A stretch of DNA of 64,000 bases. It comes from Pelagibius marinus. Its GTDB lineage: Bacteria; Pseudomonadota; Alphaproteobacteria; Kiloniellales; Kiloniellaceae. Of the stretch, positions 11,814 through 20,079 are shown piece by piece. Position 1 is the stretch's first letter. Each line of letters starts with the position of its first letter. Location: assembly GCF_014925385.1 (NCBI RefSeq), contig NZ_JACSDK010000010.1, positions 1 through 64,000 of the forward strand, written 5' to 3'. The position numbers were made by a program, and so were the translations under genes. Under the pieces are notes generated by a model. The model was not told where the DNA came from. It made no database searches and saw only the letters and a program-made list of their open reading frames with translations.

Positions 11814-12569
11814 TCAATCCAGAAGCAGACCGCCGTTGATGTCAACGATCTCGCCGGTCACGAAACCGGCAAGCGGCGAAATGAGATAGCAGACCAGGAA
11901 GGCAATTTCCTCGGGCTCGCAGAAACGCCCGACCGGGATCTCCTGCAAAAGCCGTTCGCGTGCTGCCTCATCCAGCTGTTCGGTCACCATGGGCGTCCTG
12001 ATATAGGCCGGCGCTATGCCGTTGACGGTAACGCCGTCGCACGCGCTTTCGCGGGCCAGCGAGAAGGTGAGGGCCGCCATGCCGCCCTTGGAGGCGGTAT
12101 AGGCCGTGCCCGCCGTCAGGCCACCGGTTTTCATGGCCAGGGAACAGATATTGACGATGCGGCCCCAGCGCCGCCGCCTCATCCCCGGCAGCCATTCGCG
12201 CGCCAGGAAGAAGGCGCCGTCCAGGTTCACGGACATCAGCCGGCGCCACTCCTGCGGTGTGGTCTCCGCCGCCTTGTTGTTGGACAGAACGCCCGCGTTG
12301 TTGATCAGGATATCGACCTCGCCGAAGTCGCCGCGAATGCCGGAACAGGCAACCGCGACCTGGTCGGGATCGCCGACATCGAGAGGGATGGGGATCGCGG
12401 CAGCGCCGAGCGGTTCACAGACTTCGTCGAGACGCCGGGCGTTGATGTCGGCGAGCAGCACATGCAGGCCGTGCTCAAGCAGGGCCCGGGCGATGGCCAG
12501 GCCCGTCGGCCCGGCGGCGCCGGTGACCATGGCGAGCTTGCCGTCGAGTTCCGCTGTGCCGCCGTACAT
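11814..12569 (-). CDS. SDR-family NAD(P)-dependent oxidoreductase
   Basis: This is a classical SDR of 251 aa. The cofactor loop is TGAAGPTG near residue 16, NNAG is in INNAGV, and the active-site Tyr-Lys pair is in YTASK. The ending GEIVDINGGLLLD is typical. It lies 6 bp from the ABC ATPase gene, and its product may convert a substrate in sequence with the second SDR at 10967. The substrate is unknown. Confidence 0.9.
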   Translation of the reverse strand: MYGGTAELDGKLAMVTGAAGPTGLAIARALLEHGLHVLLADINARRLDEVCEPLGAAAIPIPLDVGDPDQVAVACSGIRGDFGEVDILINNAGVLSNNKAAETTPQEWRRLMSVNLDGAFFLAREWLPGMRRRRWGRIVNICSLAMKTGGLTAGTAYTASKGGMAALTFSLARESACDGVTVNGIAPAYIRTPMVTEQLDEAARERLLQEIPVGRFCEPEEIAFLVCYLISPLAGFVTGEIVDINGGLLLD

Positions 12570-12575
12570 CGCCCG

Positions 12576-13199
12576 TCACGCCGCCCGCGGGGCGAGGCGT
12601 CCCAGGTAGGTCCTGACATCGGGGCGGGCCACCAGGGTGTCGAAATCCGGCGCTTCGCTGACCTGGCCCTTCTGCACGAAGATGAAGCGTTCGCAGATTT
12701 CCCGAAGAATGTCGAGGTGGAAGGGCTCGTTGGGGTGCAGGCATACAATGACCAGGCGGCCCTCCCGCCGCAGCTTCTGGAAGAATTCCAGCATGAAGCC
12801 GATATAACCGTCCTGTGTGTTGAACTGCGGCTCGTCGAAGAGGTGTACCATGGGATAGTCGCTGCCGGCGTGTTCGAGCAGGAAGTTCGGCAGGCTGCGC
12901 TTGAAGTGGCGCACCTGATAGGACTGGTGATAATGAATGGCGAGGCGGTCGCGTTCTCGGTAGCGGATGCGGTGAATGTCGCGGCCGTGCACCCTGACAT
13001 GACCCGAGGTCGGGCTGTTGGACCCTGTGATCAGTTCGAAGAGCGTGGTCTTGCCCGAGCCGTTGGGCCCCATGACGCCGATGATGCTGGGCTCTCGTAC
13101 CGTAAAGTCCGCTTCCAGGCGGAAGGTTTCCTGCCGTGCCAGGAGACCGCGCTGGTAGACCTTGGTCAGCCGGTCGACGTGAAGAAAGGCATCGTTCAT
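12576..13199 (-). CDS. Atypical ABC ATPase lacking a recognisable signature motif
   Basis: This 207-aa protein has Walker A (GPNGSGKT, residues 44-51), Walker B (MVHLFDEP, 117-124) and an H-loop histidine (H155). Only about 66 residues separate the Walker motifs, against about 110 in normal transport ATPases. No LSGGQ sequence is seen. The helical subdomain therefore looks reduced. It is a third ATPase beside LivF and LivG, 3 bp downstream of LivF. It may be a degenerate or regulatory subunit. The frame reads cleanly, so a sequencing frameshift is unlikely. Confidence 0.75.
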   Translation of the reverse strand: MNDAFLHVDRLTKVYQRGLLARQETFRLEADFTVREPSIIGVMGPNGSGKTTLFELITGSNSPTSGHVRVHGRDIHRIRYRERDRLAIHYHQSYQVRHFKRSLPNFLLEHAGSDYPMVHLFDEPQFNTQDGYIGFMLEFFQKLRREGRLVIVCLHPNEPFHLDILREICERFIFVQKGQVSEAPDFDTLVARPDVRTYLGRLAPRAA

Positions 13200-13202
13200 G
13201 CT

Positions 13203-13901
13203 TCAGACTCCCAGCAGGGAAATGCGCTTGTCGTCGTCGACCAGGAGCTCCGGCGCCGGGCCGTCGTAGACGATGCGCCCGAGGTCCATGACATAAACCC
13301 GGTCGGAAACCTCCAGGGCGCTGCGGGCATTCTGCTCGACGACCAGCACCGAGACTCCTTCGGCCTTCAGGCGGGAGATGGTCTTCATGACGTCCTGAAC
13401 CACCTTGGGCGCCAGGCCCTGGCTGGGTTCGTCGAAGAGCACCAGGCCCGGCGCGCCAAGCAGCGCCCGCGAGATCGCAACCATCTGCATCTCGCCGCCG
13501 GAGAGATTCTCGCATTCCCGCGGCATGAGGTATTCAAGCGCCGAGAAGATCTCGAAGCAGTCCTTCAGCTCCCAGGGGCGGAAGCGCGTCTTCTTCCGGC
13601 CGATGGAGAGGTTTCGGGCCACGGTCAGGGTCGGAAAGACACGCCGGTCGTCCGGGACCCATCCGATGCCGCGCTGGGCGATCTCGTGTGTCTGCTCGTG
13701 CGTGATGTCGGCCCCGTCAAAGCGCACCTGGCCCGCCGCGGCTGGTGTCAGCCCGAGGATCGAGCGAATGGTTGTGGTCTTGCCGGCACCGTTGGCCCCC
13801 AGCAGGCTCACCACCTCGCCCTCCCCGACATTGAGCGAAACCTCGAACAGCGCCTGGGTCTCGCCGTAGAAGGTATCGATGTGGTCAACTTCCAGGATCA
13901 T
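13203..13901 (-). CDS. livF: Branched-chain amino acid-type ABC ATPase (LivF-like)
   Basis: This is a 232-aa ATPase of the HAAT family. Walker A is GANGAGKT, the signature LSGGEMQ, and Walker B LVLFDEP, followed by SQGLAPK, which marks LivF. The start at 13901 overlaps the LivG stop by ATGA. With LivG it would power the LivHM permease. The ligand need not be an amino acid, since the surrounding enzymes suggest a polyol or hydroxy acid. Confidence 0.9.
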   Translation of the reverse strand: MILEVDHIDTFYGETQALFEVSLNVGEGEVVSLLGANGAGKTTTIRSILGLTPAAAGQVRFDGADITHEQTHEIAQRGIGWVPDDRRVFPTLTVARNLSIGRKKTRFRPWELKDCFEIFSALEYLMPRECENLSGGEMQMVAISRALLGAPGLVLFDEPSQGLAPKVVQDVMKTISRLKAEGVSVLVVEQNARSALEVSDRVYVMDLGRIVYDGPAPELLVDDDKRISLLGV

Positions 13902-14641
13902 GCCAGCTTTCCCAGGTTGGAGGCCTGGACCCACTTGTTGGCCCGCAACTCGTCCGGCGTGCCCTGGGCGATGACCTGGCCCCAATGAATGACCGAAATT
14001 CGATCCGCCAGGCCGAAGAGAAATGCCATGTCGTGTTCGATGGCGACGATGGTGTAGCTCTCCTTCAACTCAGCGATCAGATCGAAGAGCCGGGCGGTAC
14101 CTTCGGCGCCGAGACCGGAGGTGGGCTCGTCAAGAAACAGCAGGCGCGGTTCGGCGGCCAGGGCGACAGCGATCTCCAAGGCGCGCCTTTCTCCGTAAGA
14201 GAGGGCAGCGGCATTCTCCTGCTCCCGGCCGGCGAGGCCGACTTTGCGCAGCACCTCGGCGGCCTTGTCCATGGCGCTGCTGCCGCCGTTGAGTTGCTGC
14301 ACCATGTTGAAGCCCTTCTCGCGCACTTCCGGCACCGCGATGAGGACGTTCTCGATGGCGCTGTAGTCGTCGAAGAGGTTCATGATCTGGAAGGAACGTG
14401 CGATGCCCCTGCGCGCGATCTCGCGGGGCTTGAGGCCGGTAATGTCGGCGCCGGCGAAGCTGACGCTGCCGCGCTCTGGCGAGAAGCGCCCCGTAAGGAC
14501 GTTGAAGCACGTGGTCTTTCCAGCGCCGTTGGGCCCCATGATGCCGTTCATGGTGCCTTCCTGGAAGGCGAGGCTGATGTCTTCGAGGACAACCTGGTCG
14601 CCGAAGCGCTTGTGGATGTGGCGGGCTTCGAAAAGAGCCAT
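13898..14641 (-). CDS. livG: Branched-chain amino acid-type ABC ATPase (LivG-like)
   Basis: This is a 247-aa ATPase. Walker A is GPNGAGKTT and Walker B LLFLDEPTSGL. The signature region is ALSYGERR, the LivG variant of LSGGQ. It lies 4 bp from the LivM stop and overlaps LivF, as in a standard HAAT operon. Confidence 0.9.
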   Translation of the reverse strand: MALFEARHIHKRFGDQVVLEDISLAFQEGTMNGIMGPNGAGKTTCFNVLTGRFSPERGSVSFAGADITGLKPREIARRGIARSFQIMNLFDDYSAIENVLIAVPEVREKGFNMVQQLNGGSSAMDKAAEVLRKVGLAGREQENAAALSYGERRALEIAVALAAEPRLLFLDEPTSGLGAEGTARLFDLIAELKESYTIVAIEHDMAFLFGLADRISVIHWGQVIAQGTPDELRANKWVQASNLGKLA

Positions 14642-14645
14642 CGGT

Positions 14646-15677
14646 CTACCTCTTCAGCTGAGCAGCCAAAGCGGCGCCGGCATGGCCGCCGCGCTCACGT
14701 CCGGAGCTGCGGCGCTTCACCATATCCTGCCAGGCGCCGGCGATGCCCTCCGGCTTGAACACCACGACGGCCATGAACATGAGGCCGTACCACAGCAGCC
14801 AGGTTTCGGTCATGCTGCCCAGCAGGTCCCGTGCCAGGAAGAAGACGGCGGCGCCGATGACCGGTCCCCAGAAACTGACGAAACCGCCGCCGATCAGGGT
14901 CATCATGACTACGAAGCCGGAGGCGTGCAGGCTCATGACGTCCGGATAGGCGCTCTCCTGGGCCATGGCGAAGAGCCCGCCGGCGAGACCGGCAACGGCG
15001 GCCGAAATGGTGAAGGCCGACCACTTGAAGAGCCAGACATTGTAGCCGACGAAGGCGGTGCGCATTTCGTTCTGCTTGACCGCCTGGATCACCTTGCCGA
15101 AGGGCGAGTGGACAAGGCGCCAGAGGCCGATGATCACAACGGCCAGGACTGCGAGGACGAAGTAGAAGAGGGCGGTGTTGTTGTCGAGCGCCAAGTGCCC
15201 AACGCCGAAATCGAAAGCGGGACGCGGAATGTTGAGCAACCCGTCCTCGCCGCCGGTTACCGCATGCCATTTAATGGCGACAAACCAGAAGACCTGGCCG
15301 AAGGCGATCGACATTAGAGCGAAGTAGATGCCCCGACGATGCGACAGAAAGCAGGCGACGAGTCCGCCACCCGCCGCCGCCAGAGCGACAGCGCCCAGCA
15401 GCCCGAGCCAGAGGCTGACGGCCAACTCATGCTGGACGAGGCCAAAGGCATAGGCTCCCAGGCCGAAGAAGGCGCCATGGCCGAAGGACGGCAGGCCGGT
15501 GTAGCCGAGCAGTAGATTGAATCCGAGGGCGAAGATCATCCAGATGACGATCTCAACGCCGAGGTACTGATAGAGCCCCACGGACTCGGCCCAGAGCGGC
15601 ATGGTGCCGAGCACGGCGAAGAGCACCAGCATCTGGCGGGTGATCCAGAACGTCGGCTGCGCCTTGGTCTGCTGCAT
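14646..15677 (-). CDS. livM: Branched-chain amino acid-type ABC permease (LivM-like)
   Basis: This is an integral membrane permease of 343 aa with about nine to ten hydrophobic segments. The family stretch GYTGLPSFGHGAFFGLGAYA is near residue 55. The C-terminal tail is short and basic. It pairs with the LivH gene 4 bp upstream to form the transmembrane channel. Confidence 0.9.
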   Translation of the reverse strand: MQQTKAQPTFWITRQMLVLFAVLGTMPLWAESVGLYQYLGVEIVIWMIFALGFNLLLGYTGLPSFGHGAFFGLGAYAFGLVQHELAVSLWLGLLGAVALAAAGGGLVACFLSHRRGIYFALMSIAFGQVFWFVAIKWHAVTGGEDGLLNIPRPAFDFGVGHLALDNNTALFYFVLAVLAVVIIGLWRLVHSPFGKVIQAVKQNEMRTAFVGYNVWLFKWSAFTISAAVAGLAGGLFAMAQESAYPDVMSLHASGFVVMMTLIGGGFVSFWGPVIGAAVFFLARDLLGSMTETWLLWYGLMFMAVVVFKPEGIAGAWQDMVKRRSSGRERGGHAGAALAAQLKR

Positions 15678-15681
15678 CGCA

Positions 15682-16611
15682 CTAGGCCTCCAGCATGCTC
15701 TTCTTGCCGAAGAGGCCGCGGGCGCGGAAGGTCACCACGGCGATCAGCAGCAGATACATGGACAGCAGCGACCACTCCGAGGCATAGGCGCCGGTCAGCC
15801 CGACCACCAGCCCGACCAGAACGCCGGCGATGACGGCGCCCCAGAAGCTGCCGACGCCACCCAGGACGATGATCAGGAAGGCCGGCACCACCGCATCGAC
15901 GCCGACATGAGGGCGCAGCCCCCAGATGGGTGTCATGACGATGCCGGCGATGGCGGCGAGGGACGCGCCGAAGCCGAAGACGTAGAGACGCAGCCGCGTC
16001 AGGTTGATGCCCAGGGCGCGGACCATTTCGCTGTCGTGGGCGCCGGCCTTGATGATGGCACCATAGGGGGTGCGCTCGAGGAACAGCCAGACCAGCAGAA
16101 TGACGGCCACCGCAAAGCCGGCGGCAAAAAAGCGGTAGCGCGAGTAAATCAGGTCGCCGAACAGGAAGGCGCCGCTGACGGCCTGGGGGACCGGCATGAC
16201 CTGTTCACCGGAACCCCAAAACAGGCGGATGGACTCTTCCAGCACCATGGCCGCGCCGAAAGTCAGGAGCAGGCCGTAGAGCGGGTCCTTGCCGTAGGTG
16301 CGCCGCATGCAGAACTCGAGGCCGAAACCGACGATAGCGACCAGCGCCGGGGCGAGGGCGATCCCCACAATGTAACGCAACGTCAGCGGCAGGCCGAGGT
16401 ACCACTGCCCCAGAGGGCCGAACCAGGCGGGATCGGGCGAGATGATCAGCATCGCCGCATAGGCGCCCAGCGCGAAGAGCGAGCCATGCGCCAGGTTGAT
16501 CAGTTCCATCACCCCCACGATCAGCATGAAGCCGAGTGCGATCAGCGCGAAGAGGAGGCCGAGGCTGATGCCGTTGATGATGTGCGGCAGCAGGTTGAGC
16601 AGTGCGTCCAT
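15682..16611 (-). CDS. livH: Branched-chain amino acid-type ABC permease (LivH-like)
   Basis: This is a 309-aa permease. The N-terminal NGISLGLLFALIALG and LINLAHGSLFALGAYAA are the hallmark LivH sequences, and GGVGSFWGAVIAGVLVG is the late loop. It is transcribed between the receptor gene and LivM. Confidence 0.92.
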   Translation of the reverse strand: MDALLNLLPHIINGISLGLLFALIALGFMLIVGVMELINLAHGSLFALGAYAAMLIISPDPAWFGPLGQWYLGLPLTLRYIVGIALAPALVAIVGFGLEFCMRRTYGKDPLYGLLLTFGAAMVLEESIRLFWGSGEQVMPVPQAVSGAFLFGDLIYSRYRFFAAGFAVAVILLVWLFLERTPYGAIIKAGAHDSEMVRALGINLTRLRLYVFGFGASLAAIAGIVMTPIWGLRPHVGVDAVVPAFLIIVLGGVGSFWGAVIAGVLVGLVVGLTGAYASEWSLLSMYLLLIAVVTFRARGLFGKKSMLEA

Positions 16612-16717
16612 CAGTCCGGACCCGCCTGGGTTGGTAAGTGAGCCTGCGTCATGTCATCGCCTTCGAGAATACCCGCCGGTCGCGGCCCGGAGGCCGGGCC
16701 GGCGGGGCCGGGAGGAC

Positions 16718-18013
16718 TCAGGCCTCGTAGCTCGGTGTGGCCTCGTAGGGTTCCAGATTCGCGGCGGCGTCTGCCGTCTTGTCCTGAACCGCTTCGGGGC
16801 TGGAGTTGGAGAGAATCTTGAACATGTCGTCCTTGTCCTCGGCGCCATGGTTGGCCGTGGCCAGATAGATTGTCTGCTGCATCTGATGCGTGTTGGGGTT
16901 CATCCAGGCATCGTGATGCTGCATGCGATCCTCGGCCGAGACCTTGAGCTGCTCCAGCTCCTTAATCACCTTGATGTTGTTCGTCGAGCCGGCGCGCTCG
17001 CAAGCGCTCAGCAGTTCGCGCGTTGCCATGTAGCCGTTGTAGAAGACATTCCCCGGCACCTGCATGGCGGTTTCGGGATACATTGCCTGATAGCGCGCGA
17101 CGAATTCGCTGACGCCCGGCAGACCCAGCTTATAGTACCAGGTGGTGCCGAAGACACCGAAGAGGTTTTCCAGCGGCAGGCCGTAGACGTCGGGCCAGTC
17201 CTGCTGGTTGTTGATCCAGGCCATGTTCTCTCCCAGACCGAGCTGAGCGACCTGCTGGCGCATGGCCTTCTGGTCGTCGCCGCCGACAGCTGCCGCCACG
17301 ACGGAGGGCTTGGCCTGCTGGACCTTGAGCAGGATCGACGAGAAGTCGCGCGTGCCCTGGGGCACCAGGATTTCGTCGACGATCGAGCCACCGTATTTGT
17401 CGACCAGCTTGCGTGTGGCAGCGGAGGTATTGTGTCCCCAGACGTAGTCGTTGGTCAGCAACAGCCAGTCCTTGCCGTAGGCGGTCATGGCGTTGTTTAC
17501 CGCCGCCTGGGCGAAGTTGTTGCCGTTGCCGTCCCAGACGAACTTCACCCGGTGGGCGTTCTCGCCGGATTCCGTCGGCGACGAGGAGTTCGTATTGAGA
17601 TAGACGCAGCCGTACTTCTGGGCAACCTGGCTGATCGCGTTGGCGACGCCGGAGCTGACCGCGCCGATCAGGAAGCCGCACTCCTCACGGGAGATGAGGC
17701 GCTCTGCCGCGCGCGAACCGGTCGCGGGCGTCGTCTCGGTGTCGATGTGGATGGTTTCGATCTTGCGGCCGTTGATTCCGCCCTTGGCGTTGAACTCCTC
17801 GATCGCCATGTGCATGCCGCGGCGATCGGAGGCGCCGGAATTGGCGTATTGGCCCGAGGCGTCGGAGGTGATGCCGATCTTCAGCGGCTTGTCGCTGGCC
17901 GCGGCATAGACACGGTTGTGCTTCCAGGGGCCGTAGAACGCGGCTCCGCCCAAGGACACGCCACCGAGCGCTTTCAGCGCGGAGCGGCGCGTAACTGACG
18001 TCTTTTTGGACAT
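16718..18013 (-). CDS. livK: HAAT-family ABC transporter substrate-binding protein
   Basis: This is a periplasmic receptor of 431 aa with the type I fold of the LivK/amide-binding class (LKIGITSDASGQYANSG...AIEEFNAKGGINGRKIE). The N-terminus has TRRSALK before a hydrophobic stretch, so Tat export is possible. The start at 18013 has a good GAGG-type Shine-Dalgarno. It is the first gene of the importer operon and sets its specificity, which the sequence alone does not reveal. Confidence 0.9.
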   Translation of the reverse strand: MSKKTSVTRRSALKALGGVSLGGAAFYGPWKHNRVYAAASDKPLKIGITSDASGQYANSGASDRRGMHMAIEEFNAKGGINGRKIETIHIDTETTPATGSRAAERLISREECGFLIGAVSSGVANAISQVAQKYGCVYLNTNSSSPTESGENAHRVKFVWDGNGNNFAQAAVNNAMTAYGKDWLLLTNDYVWGHNTSAATRKLVDKYGGSIVDEILVPQGTRDFSSILLKVQQAKPSVVAAAVGGDDQKAMRQQVAQLGLGENMAWINNQQDWPDVYGLPLENLFGVFGTTWYYKLGLPGVSEFVARYQAMYPETAMQVPGNVFYNGYMATRELLSACERAGSTNNIKVIKELEQLKVSAEDRMQHHDAWMNPNTHQMQQTIYLATANHGAEDKDDMFKILSNSSPEAVQDKTADAAANLEPYEATPSYEA

Positions 18014-18111
18014 GAGATTCCTCCTCGTGTTGTGGCGCTCTTGCGCGCCCACGGCCGTTGTCGGCCTTGTTAGATCTCCGCCGCGCCTCCTTTTCGATGG
18101 GCGGCGGCCGG

Positions 18112-19014
18112 TCAGGTCTTGAAAATCTCCACTCCATTGAGGCGCGACTGCGCCGTCATCAGGGCGCCGACGTAGTCGTCGCCCAGACCCATGTTCTTAG
18201 CCTGCAAAAAGGCGTGCTGGACCGCGTTGCCCAGATTCCCGGTGAGCGGAAAGTCTTCGGTCATGCGGGTGTAGTAGGTGAGGTCCTTGGCGGCATTGGC
18301 CACGGAAAACATCAGGCCGTCGTAGTCGCCGCTTTCCATGGCGCGCGTGATGATGCGCTGGAAAATCCCGCAGTTCGCGCCGCCGGCGGAAATGATGTCG
18401 TAGAAGCGCTGCTTGTCGATCCCGGCCGCCGCCACGGCGCACATGGTCTCGGCGATCAGCCCGACGATGCCCATGGCCAGGAAGTTGTAGATCAGCTTGA
18501 CCTTGATCGCCGAGCCGGTCGGGCCTGTATGGACAATGTTCTGGCAGAAGCACTCGAAGATCGGCTTCACCATGGCGAAGACCTCGTCCGAGGCGCCGAT
18601 CATGCAGTTGAGCTTGCCTTCTTCGGCTTCCTTGGGCGTGAGGGCCAGGGGGCCGTCGACCAGCGTGACACCGTGCGCGGCGAAGTCCGCCGCCAGGCGC
18701 TCGGTCATCGCCGGCAGGTTGGTGGTGCAGTCGATGACGGTCTGCCCGTCGCGCAATCCCTGCAGCAGGCCGTTCTCGCCATAGACGATCGCTTCCACCT
18801 GGGGCGCGCCGGTGACGCAGATCATCACCACGTCGGCGGCTTCGGCGATGGCCTTGGGCGTGGCGGCCTCCTGTGCCCCGCGCGCCAGCAGGTCCTCCAG
18901 CGGCGCGCGGTTGCGGTGCGCCATGGCGGTCACGGGATAGCCCTTCTCCAGAAGGTTCTTGGCGATGCCATGTCCCATCAGACCGACGCCGATGAAGCCG
19001 ATTTTGGTGGACAT
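18112..19014 (-). CDS. NAD(P)-dependent beta-hydroxyacid dehydrogenase (3-hydroxyisobutyrate dehydrogenase family)
   Basis: This 300-aa enzyme oxidises a beta-hydroxy acid such as 3-hydroxyisobutyrate, tartronate semialdehyde or a sugar acid. The Rossmann motif GFIGVGLMGHGIA is at residue 6. The substrate loop is DGPLALTPKEAEEGKL, and the catalytic lysine is in KVKLIYNF. It is divergent from the RpiR regulator across an AT-rich region with two palindromes, so it is probably under that control. Confidence 0.88.
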   Translation of the reverse strand: MSTKIGFIGVGLMGHGIAKNLLEKGYPVTAMAHRNRAPLEDLLARGAQEAATPKAIAEAADVVMICVTGAPQVEAIVYGENGLLQGLRDGQTVIDCTTNLPAMTERLAADFAAHGVTLVDGPLALTPKEAEEGKLNCMIGASDEVFAMVKPIFECFCQNIVHTGPTGSAIKVKLIYNFLAMGIVGLIAETMCAVAAAGIDKQRFYDIISAGGANCGIFQRIITRAMESGDYDGLMFSVANAAKDLTYYTRMTEDFPLTGNLGNAVQHAFLQAKNMGLGDDYVGALMTAQSRLNGVEIFKT

Positions 19015-19070
19015 GAAGGCACCCCCCCTGAACGATGCTTTGAATTTTTATTCGATGAACTATGCTGAAA

Positions 19071-19120
19071 AGAATATTCTATCTAGTCAACAAAAAAAAT
19101 TTATGTTCTTTATAGAGAAC
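19071..19120. promoter_or_regulatory. Palindromes in the divergent promoter region, candidate RpiR operator
   Basis: The perfect palindrome AGAATATTCT (19071-19080) and the dyad GTTCT-N6-AGAAC (19105-19120) lie in an unusually AT-rich 190-bp intergenic region. That region separates the dehydrogenase and regulator genes. RpiR-family proteins commonly bind short TTC/GAA-type dyads. Confidence 0.5.
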
Positions 19121-19206
19121 GCTTTATAGGCTGCGTCGGCGCAGGCGCTCCCTTCCCGGCGTCGGTCGTCACGGAGATTCAGGAATTCAGGTGAGGTAGG
19201 CTGACA

Positions 19207-20079
19207 ATGAGCGATAAAGCGACGTTGACGGAGAAACTGGTCGAAGCCCCGGCGGACTATGAGGAGCTGAAATCGGCCATTGCCGGGCGCTACGCCTCGC
19301 TCAGCCGCCAACTGCAGTCGATCGCCCGCTTCGCCCTGGAAAATCCGAACGACATCGCCCTGGAAACCGTCGCCACCATTGCCAAGCGCGCGGGCGTACA
19401 GCCGTCCAGCATGGTGCGCTTTGCCCAGACCATGGGCTACGATGGCTTCACCACCATGCAGCAGGTGTTCCGCTCGCGCCTCATGGCCGGCGCGGTGAGC
19501 TACCGCGATCGCATCCGCTCCATGGCGAAAGACCGCGGCGAAGGCCCGGAGTCGCTGCTCGACGATTTCGTCGATGAGGGCATGGCCTCGCTGCAGGCGC
19601 TGCGCGACTCCATCGACCGGCCGACGATCGCCGCCGCTGCCGACCGGCTGGTTGCCGCCGAAGAGGTCTTCCTGCTGGCCCAGCGCCGCGCCTTTCCGGT
19701 GGCCTTTTACCTGGCCTATGCCCTGGGGCGCCTGGAAAAGCGCTATCGCCTGTTGGACGGCACCGGGGGGCTGATGCACCAGCAGGCCGCCCAGGCGCGG
19801 CCCAGCGACACCATCCTCGCCATCAGCTTCACGCCCTACAGCCAGGACGTGATCGATATCGCCCGTGAGAGAAGCGAGGCGGGCGTACCCATCGTCGGCA
19901 TCACCGACAGCCCGCTCAGCCCCCTGGCGATGGCGGCCAGCGTCTCCTTTGAGGTGCCGGACCAGGGCGACCAGCCGTTCCGCTCGCTCGTCGCGCCGTT
20001 GTGTCTGGCCCAGACGCTCATGGTGACCGTCGGCCAGAAGATGGCAGAGCGGGAAAACAACCGGGGAGACTCGCCATGA
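19207..20079 (+). CDS. RpiR/MurR-family transcriptional regulator
   Basis: This is a 290-aa regulator with an N-terminal RpiR helix-turn-helix (ALETVATIAKRAGVQPSSMVRFAQTMGYDGF, about residues 55-85) and a C-terminal SIS domain for phosphosugar binding (residues 145-270). Its stop overlaps the iolC start as ATGA. RpiR-type IolR proteins regulate inositol genes in alphaproteobacteria, so an iol or sugar-phosphate ligand is likely. Confidence 0.9.
   Translation: MSDKATLTEKLVEAPADYEELKSAIAGRYASLSRQLQSIARFALENPNDIALETVATIAKRAGVQPSSMVRFAQTMGYDGFTTMQQVFRSRLMAGAVSYRDRIRSMAKDRGEGPESLLDDFVDEGMASLQALRDSIDRPTIAAAADRLVAAEEVFLLAQRRAFPVAFYLAYALGRLEKRYRLLDGTGGLMHQQAAQARPSDTILAISFTPYSQDVIDIARERSEAGVPIVGITDSPLSPLAMAASVSFEVPDQGDQPFRSLVAPLCLAQTLMVTVGQKMAERENNRGDSP

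Noticed and set aside
11700-13988. Long plus-strand open frame opposite the SDR and ABC genes
   Set aside because: Antisense to genes with clear motifs; no coherent protein features.
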